A stretch of 64,000 nt of DNA, taken from Dasyornis broadbenti (taxonomy: Eukaryota > Chordata > Aves > Passeriformes > Dasyornithidae). Every line of letters begins with the position of its first letter. Within the stretch, counting starts at the first letter, position 1. Shown here piece after piece: positions 50,817-62,800 of the stretch. Under the pieces are notes generated by a model. It was given only the letters and a program-made list of their open reading frames with translations, ran no database searches and had not been told where the DNA came from. The stretch covers positions 103,924-167,923 of the forward strand of contig VZRN01005398.1 in the NCBI GenBank assembly GCA_013397935.1. The letters are read 5' to 3'. The position numbers and the translations under genes were made by a program.

Positions 50817-51592
50817 AGAATCATAAAATGGTTTTGATTGGAACAGACCTGTTAGATTATCGAGTCCAGTCATTAACCCAACACTGCCAAGTCATCCTCT
50901 AAACCCTGTCCTTGAGTGGCACATTTGCACATCTTCTAAATAGCTCCAGGGATGGTAATTACAGCACTTTCCCTGGGCAGCCTGTTCCCACGCCTGACAA
51001 CCTTATTGGGGAAGAAATGTTTCCTAATATCCAAACTAAACCTGCCCTGCTGCAACTCAAGGCCATTCCCTCTTGTTCTGTCGTTTTTAACCTGGGAGAA
51101 GAGACCAGCCTTTACTGCTCCTCTCAGGACTTGTGCTCCAGTCCATTTCCCAGCTCCCTTGCCCTTCTCTGGATATGATCCAGTACTTCAGTGTCTTTCT
51201 TCTACTGAGGGGCCCAGAGCTCGACACAGGATTTGAGGTGTGGCCTCACCACTGCCAAGTACAGAGGGACAATCACTGTCCTGGTCCTGCTGGCCACACT
51301 ATTTCTAACCCAAGCCAGAATGCCATTGGCCTTCTAGGCCACCTGGGCACACGCTGGCTCCTGTTCAGCAGCTGTCAACCAACACCCCCAGGTCCTTTCC
51401 ACTGGGCAGCCTTCCAGCCACTCTTCTTCAAGCCTGTAGTGTTGAGGTTATTGTGACACAAGTACAGGACCCAGCACTTCACCTTTTTGAACCTCACGCA
51501 ATTGTCCTCAGCCCATTGATCTAGCCTCTGCAGATCCCTCTGTAGAGCCTTCCTACGCTCCAGCAGACTGACACACACTCCTGCCCAGCTTT
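50817..51592 (-). repeat. CR1 LINE, minus strand, 5' truncated
   Basis: On the plus strand the copy opens with the reverse-complemented tail ('agaatcataaaatggttttg') and continues with 'gggcagcctgttccca', 'ggccattccctcttgttctg' and 'ctctggatatgatccagtac'. Minus-strand frames keep ORF2 peptides, for example ALQRDLQRLDQWAEDNCVRF (from 51540 downward). About 776 bp. Together with frame breaks this is a dead copy of a subfamily different from that at 16001-16868. The plus-strand ORFs 50912-51456 are antisense artefacts. Confidence 0.95.
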
Positions 51593-53132
51593 ACAGTCCA
51601 ATTACAAGTGATGATTGGAGAGTATTATAGGAACTATTTGAAAAGCATTTTTTAGTGGGGAAAAAATATTCCCCTCTCAGAATAAAAGCTCTTTTCAAAT
51701 GAAAGTAGTGAGAGCAGTGAGTACAGATTGTTATTTGATCAGAACTCCAATTTTCACTATATCTGCCATCCCCAGATATATTCCCTTGCCCTTGAAAAAC
51801 ATGTGCAGTTGTCCTAATGTGACCTTTTTAGAAGTTCTAAACAGAGGAGTGAGGAAGAGCTGAAGACATGTTAAGCATTTTGTCAAAGAACATTCAAGAT
51901 ATCATCTTGTTTCCTCTGGTAAATCCATCTCCACTGCAGCCACCATTAGGGACAGTCTGCTTGGCAGCACTGGGATCCCTCAAGGGACCTAAGCTCTCAG
52001 GTTTGGATGTGTTTTCATTGTGTTAATTTGCAAAGTGACAGAAGCACAAACCTGGAAAACATGGGTGGTAGAGTGAGAGGAAAGGGGGTGACAGGAACTG
52101 GAGAGACAGAGTTGTGAGCCTCATTAATGTTGCACTGCACAACCTTTAGAAGGAAAGACATGAAGGATCACAAATGGAGTTTGCTGGAGGCCTTTTCTGA
52201 CAGCTGTTACGAATCCCTGTCTAGGACTGAATAAGCATGAAGGACTGTAAAATGCCTTTCAACACTGTGTACCTGCAATTGCTAATTAACCTGATTTTCA
52301 GAGTTTCACAACCATAGCCAGGAGAAGATAGTTACATACTTTATCATTACCATGTCTTTCTCCAAATGACACTCAGAAAAAGGAAAGAGGTTTCAGATGG
52401 GCACTTCCCTTAGATCTGTGAAAGCACTGAGATTAATGCAGATAATTCTGGTACATGCTCAAGAGGATTCATCCTTGTATGAGCATTGGTGGTATTATTT
52501 CTCTGTGCGCTGTTGAGGGATGACTGTGGAGTGAAAGGTCGCCACAAAGTTGTTGCATGTCACCAAGAAAATCAGGGAAGGCTAAAAAATACCAAAACTA
52601 GTGAAAAAGATTTACTGAAAAAAAAATTCATGGAGCAAATTTAACATGGCTAAATTAGAGGGAAGAAAGGAATGTTTGTTATAAAATCATAAACTAAAGT
52701 CCAAAACAGAATTTTAAGTATTTGCAGAGGGGTCACTGGTCCTTTAGAAACCCATGCACATAATCATCTCAAAGACAACTACTGCAATGACTGGTATTTA
52801 TTATAATTGCAGGTACTGGGAAAATATCTCATTCCTTTGCTTATGCTCATTAGTTAGTTACAGGTTAAAGGAAAAACATGATACCATAGGTGAATACAAG
52901 CTATACAGTGGAAGCTATTAGAGGATATATTTGCATTGTATTTTATTCTTATCCCTGTTTAATGAGAATCTGCAATGGAGACTTTTTTTTTTCTTCTCAT
53001 TTATTCAATGAGGTTCGTGCAAGGCTTTACTTTTGGCATATTATCATCAGCACAAAAGTGATCATTATGTTTATATTTGACTATTTTCTTACACCACTTA
53101 AAAAGCAGTTATTGCTCTAGAGGTTAAAAATT
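51593..53132. other. unannotated AT-rich DNA
   Basis: No gene or repeat recognised. Confidence 0.5.
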
Positions 53133-53190
53133 AGCTACAACCATATGTTGTAAGACTATGTGGTATTTACTATACAACATAGTTGTAGCT
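53133..53190. repeat. imperfect inverted repeat (hairpin)
   Basis: The left arm 53133-53152 (agctacaaccatatgttgta) pairs with 53173-53190, which reads tacaacat, then agttgtagct. The right arm is two bases shorter, giving one bulge in an otherwise complementary stem of about 18 bp with a loop of about 20 bases. Confidence 0.75.
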
Positions 53191-53762
53191 TACATTTCTG
53201 ACAAGGACTTTATTAGGACTACAGGGGGAAGTTAAATAAATGTGATTCATTCCAAACTGCTGTTGATTTGCCACCTTCTAATCAAATGAATATTCAGAAC
53301 AAAAGATGGCAAGAACTAATATCTAAAAGCCCAGCAAATCCCTGCTGTACCTAGGTACTAAAGTGACATCTTTAACACTCTTCCTGATTTCCCCTGCAAG
53401 ATAGTAAACACCATCATCCAAACCTCATCTGAAATATTCCAATACTTGAGCACCCAGATGCCAGAACCAACATAAAAATGCAATAGTATATAGCAAAAAT
53501 CTGAACCCCAATGAATCTTATTCTTCAAATCTCACAACATTCATAGCACATGCAAAAGCTGTGAAGCAATCAAGTCCTAAATAAACCCTTATGAGGACAA
53601 AGGAGCTTCCCTTACAATGTTCATCTTATCAGTTAAAAAAAAAAAAACTTTAATCAAATGAAGTCAATCCTCTACCAAAATAAGTTAAATCTCTGCAGAT
53701 GCCATGAGGTATTGTGTGCAAACTTATCCAACACAACACAAAAATGAGACCAGGCGTCTCAA
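53191..53762. other. unannotated AT-rich DNA
   Basis: Nothing recognised except an A-run at about 53636-53646. Confidence 0.5.
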
Positions 53763-53825
53763 AGCTGAATCCAACCTGGCCCAAAACACTTCCAGAGATG
53801 GGGAAGACACAATTTTCACTACATG
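53763..53825 (-). repeat. possible CR1 remnant
   Basis: 'tgaatccaacctggcccaaa' then 'acacttccagagatgggg' matches the reverse complement of the CR1 word 'ccatccctggaagtgtt..ggccaggttgga'. Flanking CR1 landmarks are not clear, so this is a weak, old fragment. Confidence 0.5.
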
Positions 53826-54353
53826 CCCTTGTTAAAATTACCTCTCCAGTATATGCCAAATAGACCAGCACTGGAACTTATAAAAACCTCTTCACAACAG
53901 CAAATTAATAAAAATCAGTGCAACTTCACATTAAAAATGTATTGACATAAGTCCTGGACATGTACAAGACTAGGAAGACAACTAGGTTCTGAAGGTGGAA
54001 CCTTGAGGCTGTAGGAATCACCTACAGGGTTTATGAACAAGGCAGGTGGAGGCCTGGGAAATGAGGTCTGAGTTAATAACACCAATACTGGAATAAAGCT
54101 GAGACTTCATATGGATCCTTAAACACAGAAGCTCAGTGCAGATGCTGGTTTGACAACATACAAACACTTCCACTGAAATGATAATTTTCAAGTAACCTTC
54201 CCCCAAAATAATAATCTAGTGTAACAAGCAACAATTCTCTGTCAACTTTTCTCTTAAAGAACTAAATAATGTACTGCTTCTCCCTTGCTAACAGTGAGCA
54301 AAGGAGGACTTGCTAACAGGACTAAACACGCATTTTATCTAATTGTTAAACAT

Positions 54354-54415
54354 AATTAGGCTAAATATAATTAAAGTCAGAAGCAATTAAGCTAAATATA
54401 ATTAAAGTTAGAACG
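54354..54415. repeat. 31-bp tandem duplication, slightly diverged
   Basis: Units 54354-54384 and 54385-54415 both contain 'gctaaatataattaaagt' and differ at a few positions (for example aattagg versus aattaag). Confidence 0.85.
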
Positions 54416-56213
54416 AGTGTTTCCAAACACTAATCATATTAAACCTCACTGATTTTATTCAGACCTAAAAAGAGGTACTGAGATACTTTGGGGTTTTGAT
54501 TCTCCAGGTTTTCTATAAAAATATAGTATTCTCTGCATACATGGTCTCTCACATACCTTTTGATACCTAGGTGACCCAATCCTCCTCAACACGAGAATAA
54601 AAATAACAACATGCCTGGTTGAATGAGCATAGCCAGGAGGAAAGATGCATTCCACTATGTTATCCAGAGAAGGGAAATGGAAAAAATTGCAATGAATTAT
54701 CAATGGAGCATGCTTAAGGTATTAACAAAACAGGGAAACAGAAAAAAACATTGTCATAGCTGAAAGGGATAAAACCTTTAAAAATTCCTGTCTATTTCTG
54801 ATAGACCTATGTATAATTTTCTATGGCTTTATATCTCTCTGGTTCATTGATTTGAACCGCCTTAGAGATTACATCCCTGGGGATAAGATTAGAATAGCAC
54901 ATAAAGGATAAAACATATTTAAGTTTGCAATGTCTTTGGAGACATGGATGCCACTGGAGGCATCAACTGTACTTCTCAAAGCCAGGCTACATTCATTGAT
55001 TCTCTATAGTTTCAGCTTTTTAATTTGAGCATTAAGATTGGTAAATTTAGCCTGTAAGCCATCCTGAAATGCAACAACCAAACATAAAAAGTATTATACT
55101 AAATTATTAATTATGACATGATGTTATATAGAATGAATTCAGAGAACAAAAATATAGCAAAAAATATTTTGAAATATTAAATGAAGCTCAGTAAAGGACA
55201 TAAAAAAAAAAACAAACCTAGGAGCTTAATTTGTCAAAGCTGTCCACCAACCTGCAGCATTCATCTCACAGTAGCTGCTGCATTACCCACTTCTGCTCTT
55301 CTACTCTTTCCATAATCCAGTAGTATTAAACCAATATGAGACAAAACTGAGGCCTCTCATTTTTAGCTAAGAACCAAACCAAACTTACTGAAAGGATTTT
55401 ATGTTTAAGTTTCTAACCAGTTCATTAACTGATACCTGACAGGAAGATGCCAATTCATATCCTGCCTACTTTTCAGAAAGCAACAAACTCCAAGTACTCT
55501 TCTGTACAAAACAAAATGTAAATTACACACCTTCATTCTTACACAAAGGGTTTACCAAAACCTGCAAGTTCCTCATGAGTGTATGTAAGGGACATGCACT
55601 TTCATAGACTTGAGTTGTCATTTTCTATGGGAGTTGGTTAATCAGATATGACAGAAGTAGGATCACAGCTTTCACAAAGTAATCTGGGCATGACACCACT
55701 CATGAGGACTCCGTTGCAGAGGAGAACAAATAATGCATGTTTAAAGGTTTTTATATGGTATTTGTAAGGGTGCAGGGTTCCCACTGAAAATCAGTCACCC
55801 TACCCTCCTAGGTCATTTTGAAAATTACTTTGAAAAATTGCAGCTTTGTGCTGAGTCCATTACCAATCTATTTCTTACAGTACATTTGCTGGTTTCAGTA
55901 ATGATATGGCTGTGGCTCAGGTTTTAAAGAAATGCAGACAAAGCCAAGGCAAAACTAGAAATAATCCAAGTCAACCTTTATTTCAGAGAGATTGGCAATG
56001 CCTGTTTTCTCACTTTTCCTGTGTCCTGGCAGAGAAGTTGTTATCAAACCTCAGGACATGTCTCTTCCTTCCCACCCAAAAGGAGGTTGGACCTGTACAG
56101 GTCTGGTTATATGTGCTGGGAGGTGTGTTGCACCCTGGCAGTGGCTGATAGTCAGAATAAGCAGAGCCAATAATAGAGTTTTTCTGGATTTAATAGGCCA
56201 CCACTTCACAATT

Positions 56214-56216
<3 letters not shown>
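54416..56216. other. unannotated AT-rich DNA
   Basis: Nothing recognised. Confidence 0.5.

Positions 56217-56244
<28 letters not shown>
56217..56244. repeat. T28 homopolymer
   Basis: Twenty-eight consecutive T, then AG. It could serve as a polypyrimidine tract for the adjacent reading frame or be a simple repeat; see the next entry. Confidence 0.95.
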
Positions 56245-56245
<1 letters not shown>

Positions 56246-56417
56246 GCAGAGAAGTACCTGTGGACATGGTGGGAAAAATGGAAGATGCTGGGGAAGGATT
56301 TGATGAAGAAAGAGGCTACAGTTACGTGGAAAAGATGAGTAGAACTCCTCTTTATGATTTTATCTTTTCCCATTTTGCCTTTCAGATGGTAAAACTGAGA
56401 ATATAATGGTACAAAAC
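56245..56417 (+). other. weak candidate exon / short ORF
   Basis: After the T28-AG boundary a frame stays open to a stop near 56415. It includes the acidic run VGKMEDAGEGFDEERGYSYV (about 56270-56329). The composition looks more protein-like than neighbouring chance ORFs, but no splice donor of good quality follows and no family was recognised. The acceptor-like context may simply come from the homopolymer. Treat as speculative. Confidence 0.15.
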
Positions 56418-58333
56418 ACTTGATAGAGAATTATTTGTTCCTCACTACTCTGTTATTCACACTTTTCTTCTTCCAACATTCAAACTTAGCTCTGGACTCA
56501 TCCCACTTTCCTCTGACTCTTATCACATCATTCTTTTCTTGACTCCTTCTTCACTGTGACATTCCTTTTACTTGTTTAGAGCCACTTATATCCTTCAGCT
56601 CCAGCATCCAGCCCACAAGGTGATCCTCCTCTCTATCCTCCATGGAATGATCCAACAGCTTCAAAAATTTCCTGCTCAAAACAACGTCAAGCAATCCAGT
56701 CAGTTCACAACATCCTTAACACAGAAGCATCTCCTTTCTGTGCCTCCAAACCAAGGCTCCGTGTTCCTGCCTGGCTCCCTTACTTGTCTGCTAATGAAGT
56801 GACCAATTTTTAAAATTGTTATTGTTTTAAACAGAAGCCTCCTTTGTCTTCTACCAAAATGCTTAATAGAAAATGAGTGAGAGAAACCATGTTTATGAGC
56901 TTCAAAGGGGGTCAAAGGGGGCCTGCTATTATTCAGTGCAAGCTGGACTGAATCATTTTTCATAGAAAAAGATAAACTAGTAACAGGGTATTGAGCAAAT
57001 ATAGATTCATTGCCCAGAATGGTTCTTTGAATAATTCCACCTTCCATCCGAGCACACTACTCAACAGAAGTGGCCTAATTCATCAAATGAGGAAAATTTG
57101 CAGCTAAAGCCATATATTTCAAATCTGTCTATAAAAAAAAATCTGAACCTGTAACTCTAAAACTTGTAGAAAGTTTCAATTAATAAGTGGGTTGTGGCTG
57201 AAGAAGTTAAAAACTGGGGAGTTACATTTAAACTCTTTTAACTACTTGGTAATGGTGGTAAATTTGCTACCACTGACTTTATTAGTTTGTCTCAGTTGAG
57301 AAAGTCTCATCAAAACTGTTGTGAGGGGTGGTCTTAAAAAGGAGTATGTTGCCACATTGCTTTTGATCCACCCATATTCCTAACAGAATTATAAGTGAAA
57401 CAGAAATTTTCTAGATTACTTCCTGTACTGGATCCTGAGTCTATTGCAGGGATGTACTTTATGAGTTTCTGATGCTGACACACCAGAACACCTCCACTGC
57501 GTGTCCTTAACTCGTGCTGCCATTCTGGTGCCAGTGACTGTAGCAGAGGTTGTGGCATCATTTGTGCGGTGAGGACTTGCACGTACATTTGATAACAACT
57601 CAATCAAATTGTAATGTGGCCCCTACCACTACTGAGGAGACAGAATAAGTGCAGTTCCTCATTGTTGCTGGTGGTTGTCAAGCCTGATTCAGTGTAAAAC
57701 ACAGCTAATTTTAAAAGTAGCAAGAGGAATAGTGTAGTTAATTTTTGGTGAAAATTGCTGTTGAGGCAAATTAGAGAGTGACAAAAAATTGTCTTTCCTA
57801 TTTGATTTTGACTATACTTCTATTATATGTGAAGTCAGCAAGACGTGATTTCTGAATTATTCATCAGGGTCTTTCTAGTAACAGGAGGTACACAGCTGTA
57901 GACTGAGCAATTTCTACATCCACTATACCACAGAAATAGTTTGGCAGGAGAGCTACTGGTTGTTAAATAGCTATTCACAGCAACAAAACCAGGACTTAAA
58001 TACATCCAGTACTGGTTGGGTTTGTTGGCTTTTTGGTGGAGTTTTTTAGGGTTTGGGTTTTCGTTTTTTTCCCTTTAACGGCTGTTAATAATAGACAAAA
58101 AGAGATGGGGGAAGAAAGCAATGGACAATAATGTTACTGCGAAAATTAATAGATGTAGAACATTTTTCGGGCCACTGCTATGGTAACTTAGAAGAGCTTA
58201 TTGTTTTCAAACATTGGGTATAAGAGTTTCACAGAAACCACCTTTCTCTTTTGTTTCCCCAGTTGCTTTAATTGCCCTTTTCTTTGTACTGGCAAATATT
58301 AAAAATTCAAAAGTGGTTCATCACTATAATAAT
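56418..58333. other. unannotated AT-rich DNA
   Basis: No gene or repeat recognised. A T/G-rich patch lies at about 58018-58075. Confidence 0.5.
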
Positions 58334-58484
58334 GTCCCATCCCTGGAAGAGTTCAAGGCCAGTTGGGTGGACTTGGAGCAACCTGGTCTAGTGGAAGGTG
58401 TCCCTGTCCAGGGCAGCTGGGTTGAAAAGAGATAATTTTTAGGGTCGCTATCAACCCAAACCATTCTATATTTCTATGATTCTA
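58334..58484 (+). repeat. CR1 LINE 3' end fragment
   Basis: 'tcccatccctggaagagtt', 'caaggccagttgggtgga', 'cctggtctagtggaaggtgt', 'caacccaaaccattctat' and a decayed octamer tail ('ttctatgattcta') end the copy at about 58484. It is of the same type as 3084-3475. The ORF at 58214-58435 runs into it by chance. Confidence 0.95.
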
Positions 58485-59308
58485 CAGACTCATAAAATCA
58501 GTTTTGAAAAATAAAAATACTTGAGATCTGCCTTTTCTTACTGCATATTTGCTTTCTGGTGTTAAGAAAATGTGATTATTGGAGTCAGGTACTGCAATCT
58601 TTGAGTAATTTTCTCAGTCTTTTGCAAAAAAAAATTCAAGAATAAAAAAGAGCACTAATAAAAAATAAGCAGCTGCTCTGTTTATTTGCATTTCTTAACT
58701 TACAGGCTAGTAGACTTTAAACTTTCCTTGAGAAAGAAAACAAACTAAGTTTTAAATCAGCTATTCTCTGCTTTGAACCTCTGGAGTGAAGAAAGTGTCA
58801 TAAACTAATTTTTAACATACTTTATATCACTGGTACAAATCACACAGATGTAATGGTGTAGGGACAAAACTTTTCCATCAGAAAAGAAGAAAATAATTTA
58901 GAAAAAGATAAAATGTTCAGTTTTTCCAAATAAACCATCTCCTTGAACCTTCACAAATTGAGAGTCGTGTTGCAGATGGGCCTTTAATAATTCTCACTTG
59001 CAATAAAGAAATGCAAGTACTGACAATCTGTTATGGTAACTTGAGCCAGTCAGAAATTTTTCACTGGGAAAAAAACTTTTTCAGACTTGGCATGTTCCTC
59101 AGGTTAGTCTGTATCAATGACACTTTCTGCAGACACTTCTCCCTGTAGATGTTTCCCTTGTGATGCATACAGCCTCCCATTTGCTGATTAACACATCAGC
59201 TGAAGGGTCAAAGTTTCAGAATATTCTGGAAGTTTAGTCTCATAAGCCCCAAGCCCTCCATTCTCCAGAGATTTCATTTTGTTGCATATTTTTATAAAAA
59301 CATTTCTA
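58485..59308. other. unannotated AT-rich DNA
   Basis: Nothing recognised. Confidence 0.5.
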
Positions 59309-59396
59309 TTTTTTCACAAAAAACCAAACCAAAACAAAAAACCCAAACAACAACAAAAAACAACAAAAACCCCACAAACAAACAAACAAAAAAAAG
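59309..59396. repeat. A/C-rich low-complexity tract
   Basis: AAACC, CAACAAAA and (CAAA)n words, almost without G or T. Same type as 15638-15815. Confidence 0.85.
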
Positions 59397-59499
59397 GAGG
59401 TTTCATCCTTGCCCAGCTGCAACGCTTACAGAAAGCAGGATTATGGCATAGGTTTGTTGGACGATTTGGCAGAACAAGGCTCTGTGGAATCCAGAGCAT

Positions 59500-59580
59500 C
59501 AAAGTCATCCCTGCTTTGAGCAGGAGGTGGAACAGGATGACTTCTGGAGATCCCTTCAGACCTGTATCAATCCATTATCC
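59500..59580 (+). repeat. probable CR1 3' remnant
   Basis: 'ccctgctttgagcaggaggt', then a word close to 'ggatgacttctggagatccc' and 'ttcagacctg', follows the order of a CR1 3' tail ('gatctccagaggtcccttccaacct'). The octamer tail is lost. It resembles the subfamily at 9985-10185. The left boundary could lie further upstream, next to the A/C-rich tract. Confidence 0.55.
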
Positions 59581-59800
59581 TATGGATTTATTTTCACTTG
59601 GTGCTTCTCTCAGTGTCTTGGTTTAGGGTTTGTGGGGGTATGTGGTGTGTATCATTACCAATTTTAACCAAAGGTAATTAGAAGACAAAGACTCTCTTGG
59701 TCTTTCTTTTGGCCTCTTATTTGTTAATATTTATTCAAGCTTTTAATTTACCCACCTGTAATTACACTTCCTGTTTCTTATGCTTTTTTCTCTTTTGCAG

Positions 59801-59886
59801 GCTGCAAAGTCATACGTATGGGAAACAGCAGTGTTAATGTTACTTTAAAGCTGCTGCCAGAGAGCTTGGGATTTAAGCACTTTCTG
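59801..59886 (+). other. candidate exon flanked by good splice signals
   Basis: A strong acceptor (long pyrimidine run ending 'ctcttttgcag' at 59800) and a good donor (CTG|GTGAGA, GT at 59887) bracket 86 bases. One frame is open throughout, 2 bases then 28 codons: CKVIRMGNSSVNVTLKLLPE then SLGFKHFL, with two N-glycosylation-type sequons (NSS, NVT). The other two frames have stops. Seen: signals and open frame. Inferred: it might be an exon of a coding or non-coding transcript. No family was recognised, and no partner exon was found in the window. A chance match is quite possible in 64 kb. Confidence 0.25.
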
Positions 59887-62800
59887 GTGAGATAGCAAGG
59901 TGACTTAAATGCTGATTTGAGACTGTTGCTTATGTATGTGGCAGTAATACAGACTGGAAAACGTGAAGATCTACCTGCAGTAGTCTTGTTTCACAGTTCT
60001 ACTGTAGTGTCAATTGAGAATGCCATTGCTTGCATCTTAGATGTAATTATGATGTTTTCTTTTGGCCTGATAGGAAGGAACAGGTGTCAGCATTTGCAAG
60101 TTGAATGATTCACTAAGCATTATAATATCATTTATCTTTTCTTTGCCGGTGATGTAGTATTTGGTGAAATAATGCTGGGCTGTCAATCTACTGCCAATCT
60201 ACAGAGTTCAGAGTAATCAGTCTGTTAGATATTAGACAAATTAACTTTTCCAAGTTTCTGAATTTTTTTCTTGGCATTCTCAGTGTTGTTCACAGTGAAT
60301 CAAAAATAAAAATACAAAAAGGGTGACTTTGGTTCTTCAGTGGCAGTTATAGGAATATCAGGCGATTTTGCAGATACATCCACCTATTGTTTTTAATTTC
60401 AGAAGAAACTGAGGGACTCCATGAGACGAACACATAACCTGTAGAAGGAAGATTTCTAATCTGTAGTAGGCTGATTTGTGCAAGCAAATCTTTTCCCCCT
60501 ACAATTTAGAATTACTGCCCCTTATATCCCTTGTTCTTGCAAATGAAGCAACAGTCATGAGGTTATGGACATAGTGAACCAAAAGGAATCCAGCACATGT
60601 TAGACCTAAAGTGCTGTATCAGGGTTTTAAACCTACATTTTTTTTGGTAGGTTTGCTGAAGCATCCTAAGCAAAGAATTAAATATTGGAATTCTCTACTA
60701 TGCTGAAAGATACTTTTGAACATGTGCACATTGCCTTCTATTTTGATCACCATACAATCAGGAATTTATTGAGTAATGACAGCATTATTTCAGCACTTTT
60801 CAGGCAATCAGAATTACAAAAAAAGAAGGAAAAGCTTCTTTATCTGACTGCAAGCTGGAAAAATGTTAAATACAAACCCACAGAAACAGCTAAATAAATA
60901 TTTTTTTCTTAATACATGAAAAATGAGGAACCACATGAAACTGAAGAGATTGTACCTTCGAAAACAGACACTAGTTAAGGAAAACCTGTAATGTGGCAAT
61001 TAGTGGAGCATATTGATGTTCACCATTTCTAGTAAAGTTTTGAATGGAATATTGTCTGATGTGTTTATAAAAGTTATTAAACTTACCTGATCTCTTGTAA
61101 TTTTACTACAATACCAGCTATATGCCACACGAGTTTCCCTGCAGTTGGGTTCTAAAGCAAGTCTACGCAATGTCATTCATGTGTTGTGTCACTAATACAG
61201 TTACTGAGGCCAAAAAGGAGACCTTGTTCACTGATTTTATTGGTGGCATGAAGTTGCCACAATGTGACAACACTGCCACTTGGATCTCTCCTAGTTTGTC
61301 TCCAGAGACCTGGTTCCACATCACACGTGTTGGTTTACTCCTGGACATCTTGCTGAAGCAAGCGAAGTTCAAGAAGCTGGAGCAGAGCTCATCCCAGGGT
61401 GTGCTCCAGGCAAACACTGTGCACAGCCTGCACCACCTTCATCTCTGGCAGGGCTCACACTCTTGGACAGTGTCATATGTTGATGGGTGTGTGGTAACTT
61501 CCCTCAGTGCCATGTTATAAGACAGCCAAACCAGTAGGTTTTGAGATAATCCTCCCATTATCTGCGGCATTTTGAGAAAAAGGACAACTCACATTAAAAA
61601 AAAAAAAAAAAATCTGCAGTTTGTATGGTGTGCAGACAGTGTATATGAAATCTGTCTTGAAGCCAAGCTACCATTGCTAAAAATTCCAGGTTTTACACTT
61701 ATTCATCAAGTAGGACCCTAAGCAAACCCTGTTTAAGTACTGTGCAGAGAGATCATGGCCAAATAAAGGTGGAAATAGACTGTATGCTGTGTATTTGTTA
61801 GTTGATCTATTTTAAATTTTTCTCTATCTAAACCTGTGGGTTAAGGTGACATTAATCTGAAATTAAATAGACAAACACAGACACACAATCACATAAGCCA
61901 CTGTGACCTTATTTTGCCATGGAAATTACTTGCATAGGAAGAAAACAATGAGTCTACTGATTACTTTTTTATTTATTAATCATGAGCAACTTTTGCTGTT
62001 TACATGCCAGTTACTGATCTTTGTATTTAGCCTTTTGAGCACTTACTGTGCCTTCAGTAAACCGTCTGAAACAAAATTATTTTGAACTGCAGGAAAGCAG
62101 AAGGCAGACAAAAAGACCAACAACTGAGTTATGATTTTGCTCATAATTTTTAAGTGCCTTCATTATCATCATTTCTTAAAGAACTTACAAGAACAAGTGT
62201 GGCCAATGACAAGTTGGCTATTTGAATCTACACCACTAATAATGCAGCAGTAATTAGTTTACTTGCTTCTTTAGTCAGATGTAGCTTGTTTTATGACCAT
62301 ATACCTTAATATCAGTATGTTGCATGTAGAAGCTCTTAAAATATCTTTTGTTGTATTGTTGACTAACATTTTCATGGTGCAATACCTGATTATTTTGGAG
62401 GTTAGGGATCCGAGGTCTTTGGTTCCTGGTAAGGAAGGCAAAATGGTCTTGACAGTTCAGGTGTTCTTTTGTGTACTGACATATTCTTATTTCCCACTGA
62501 TCAGCGGACTTTTAGGAAGAAAGTTATGCAGAATTTTAGTGAATAACCACAGGGACACTTACTGAATTCAGTGTTAGTAACATCTATCTCAATACTGCTT
62601 TTTCATCATTACTGCTTATGATATCTGTAGCTCTGAAAGAAGGCAAAGGATGAGTAGAACTCAAACTGTTTCTTCATGTAGCAAGTCAACCACCAAAAGC
62701 TGTCACAAATTGAACATTCATTTTTCTTTCTCACTGAAGAGAAAATTTTGTGGTTACTGTTCATAATCTATACATTTCTGAGTTTATATCACATTCTGAA

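Noticed and set aside
50912..51456. Plus-strand ORFs of 88-107 codons
   Set aside because: They are antisense to CR1 ORF2 and 3' UTR sequence.
56217..56417. Poly-T as the tail of a minus-strand retrocopy
   Set aside because: No polyadenylation signal or recognisable parent sequence lies to its right, and no target-site duplication was found.
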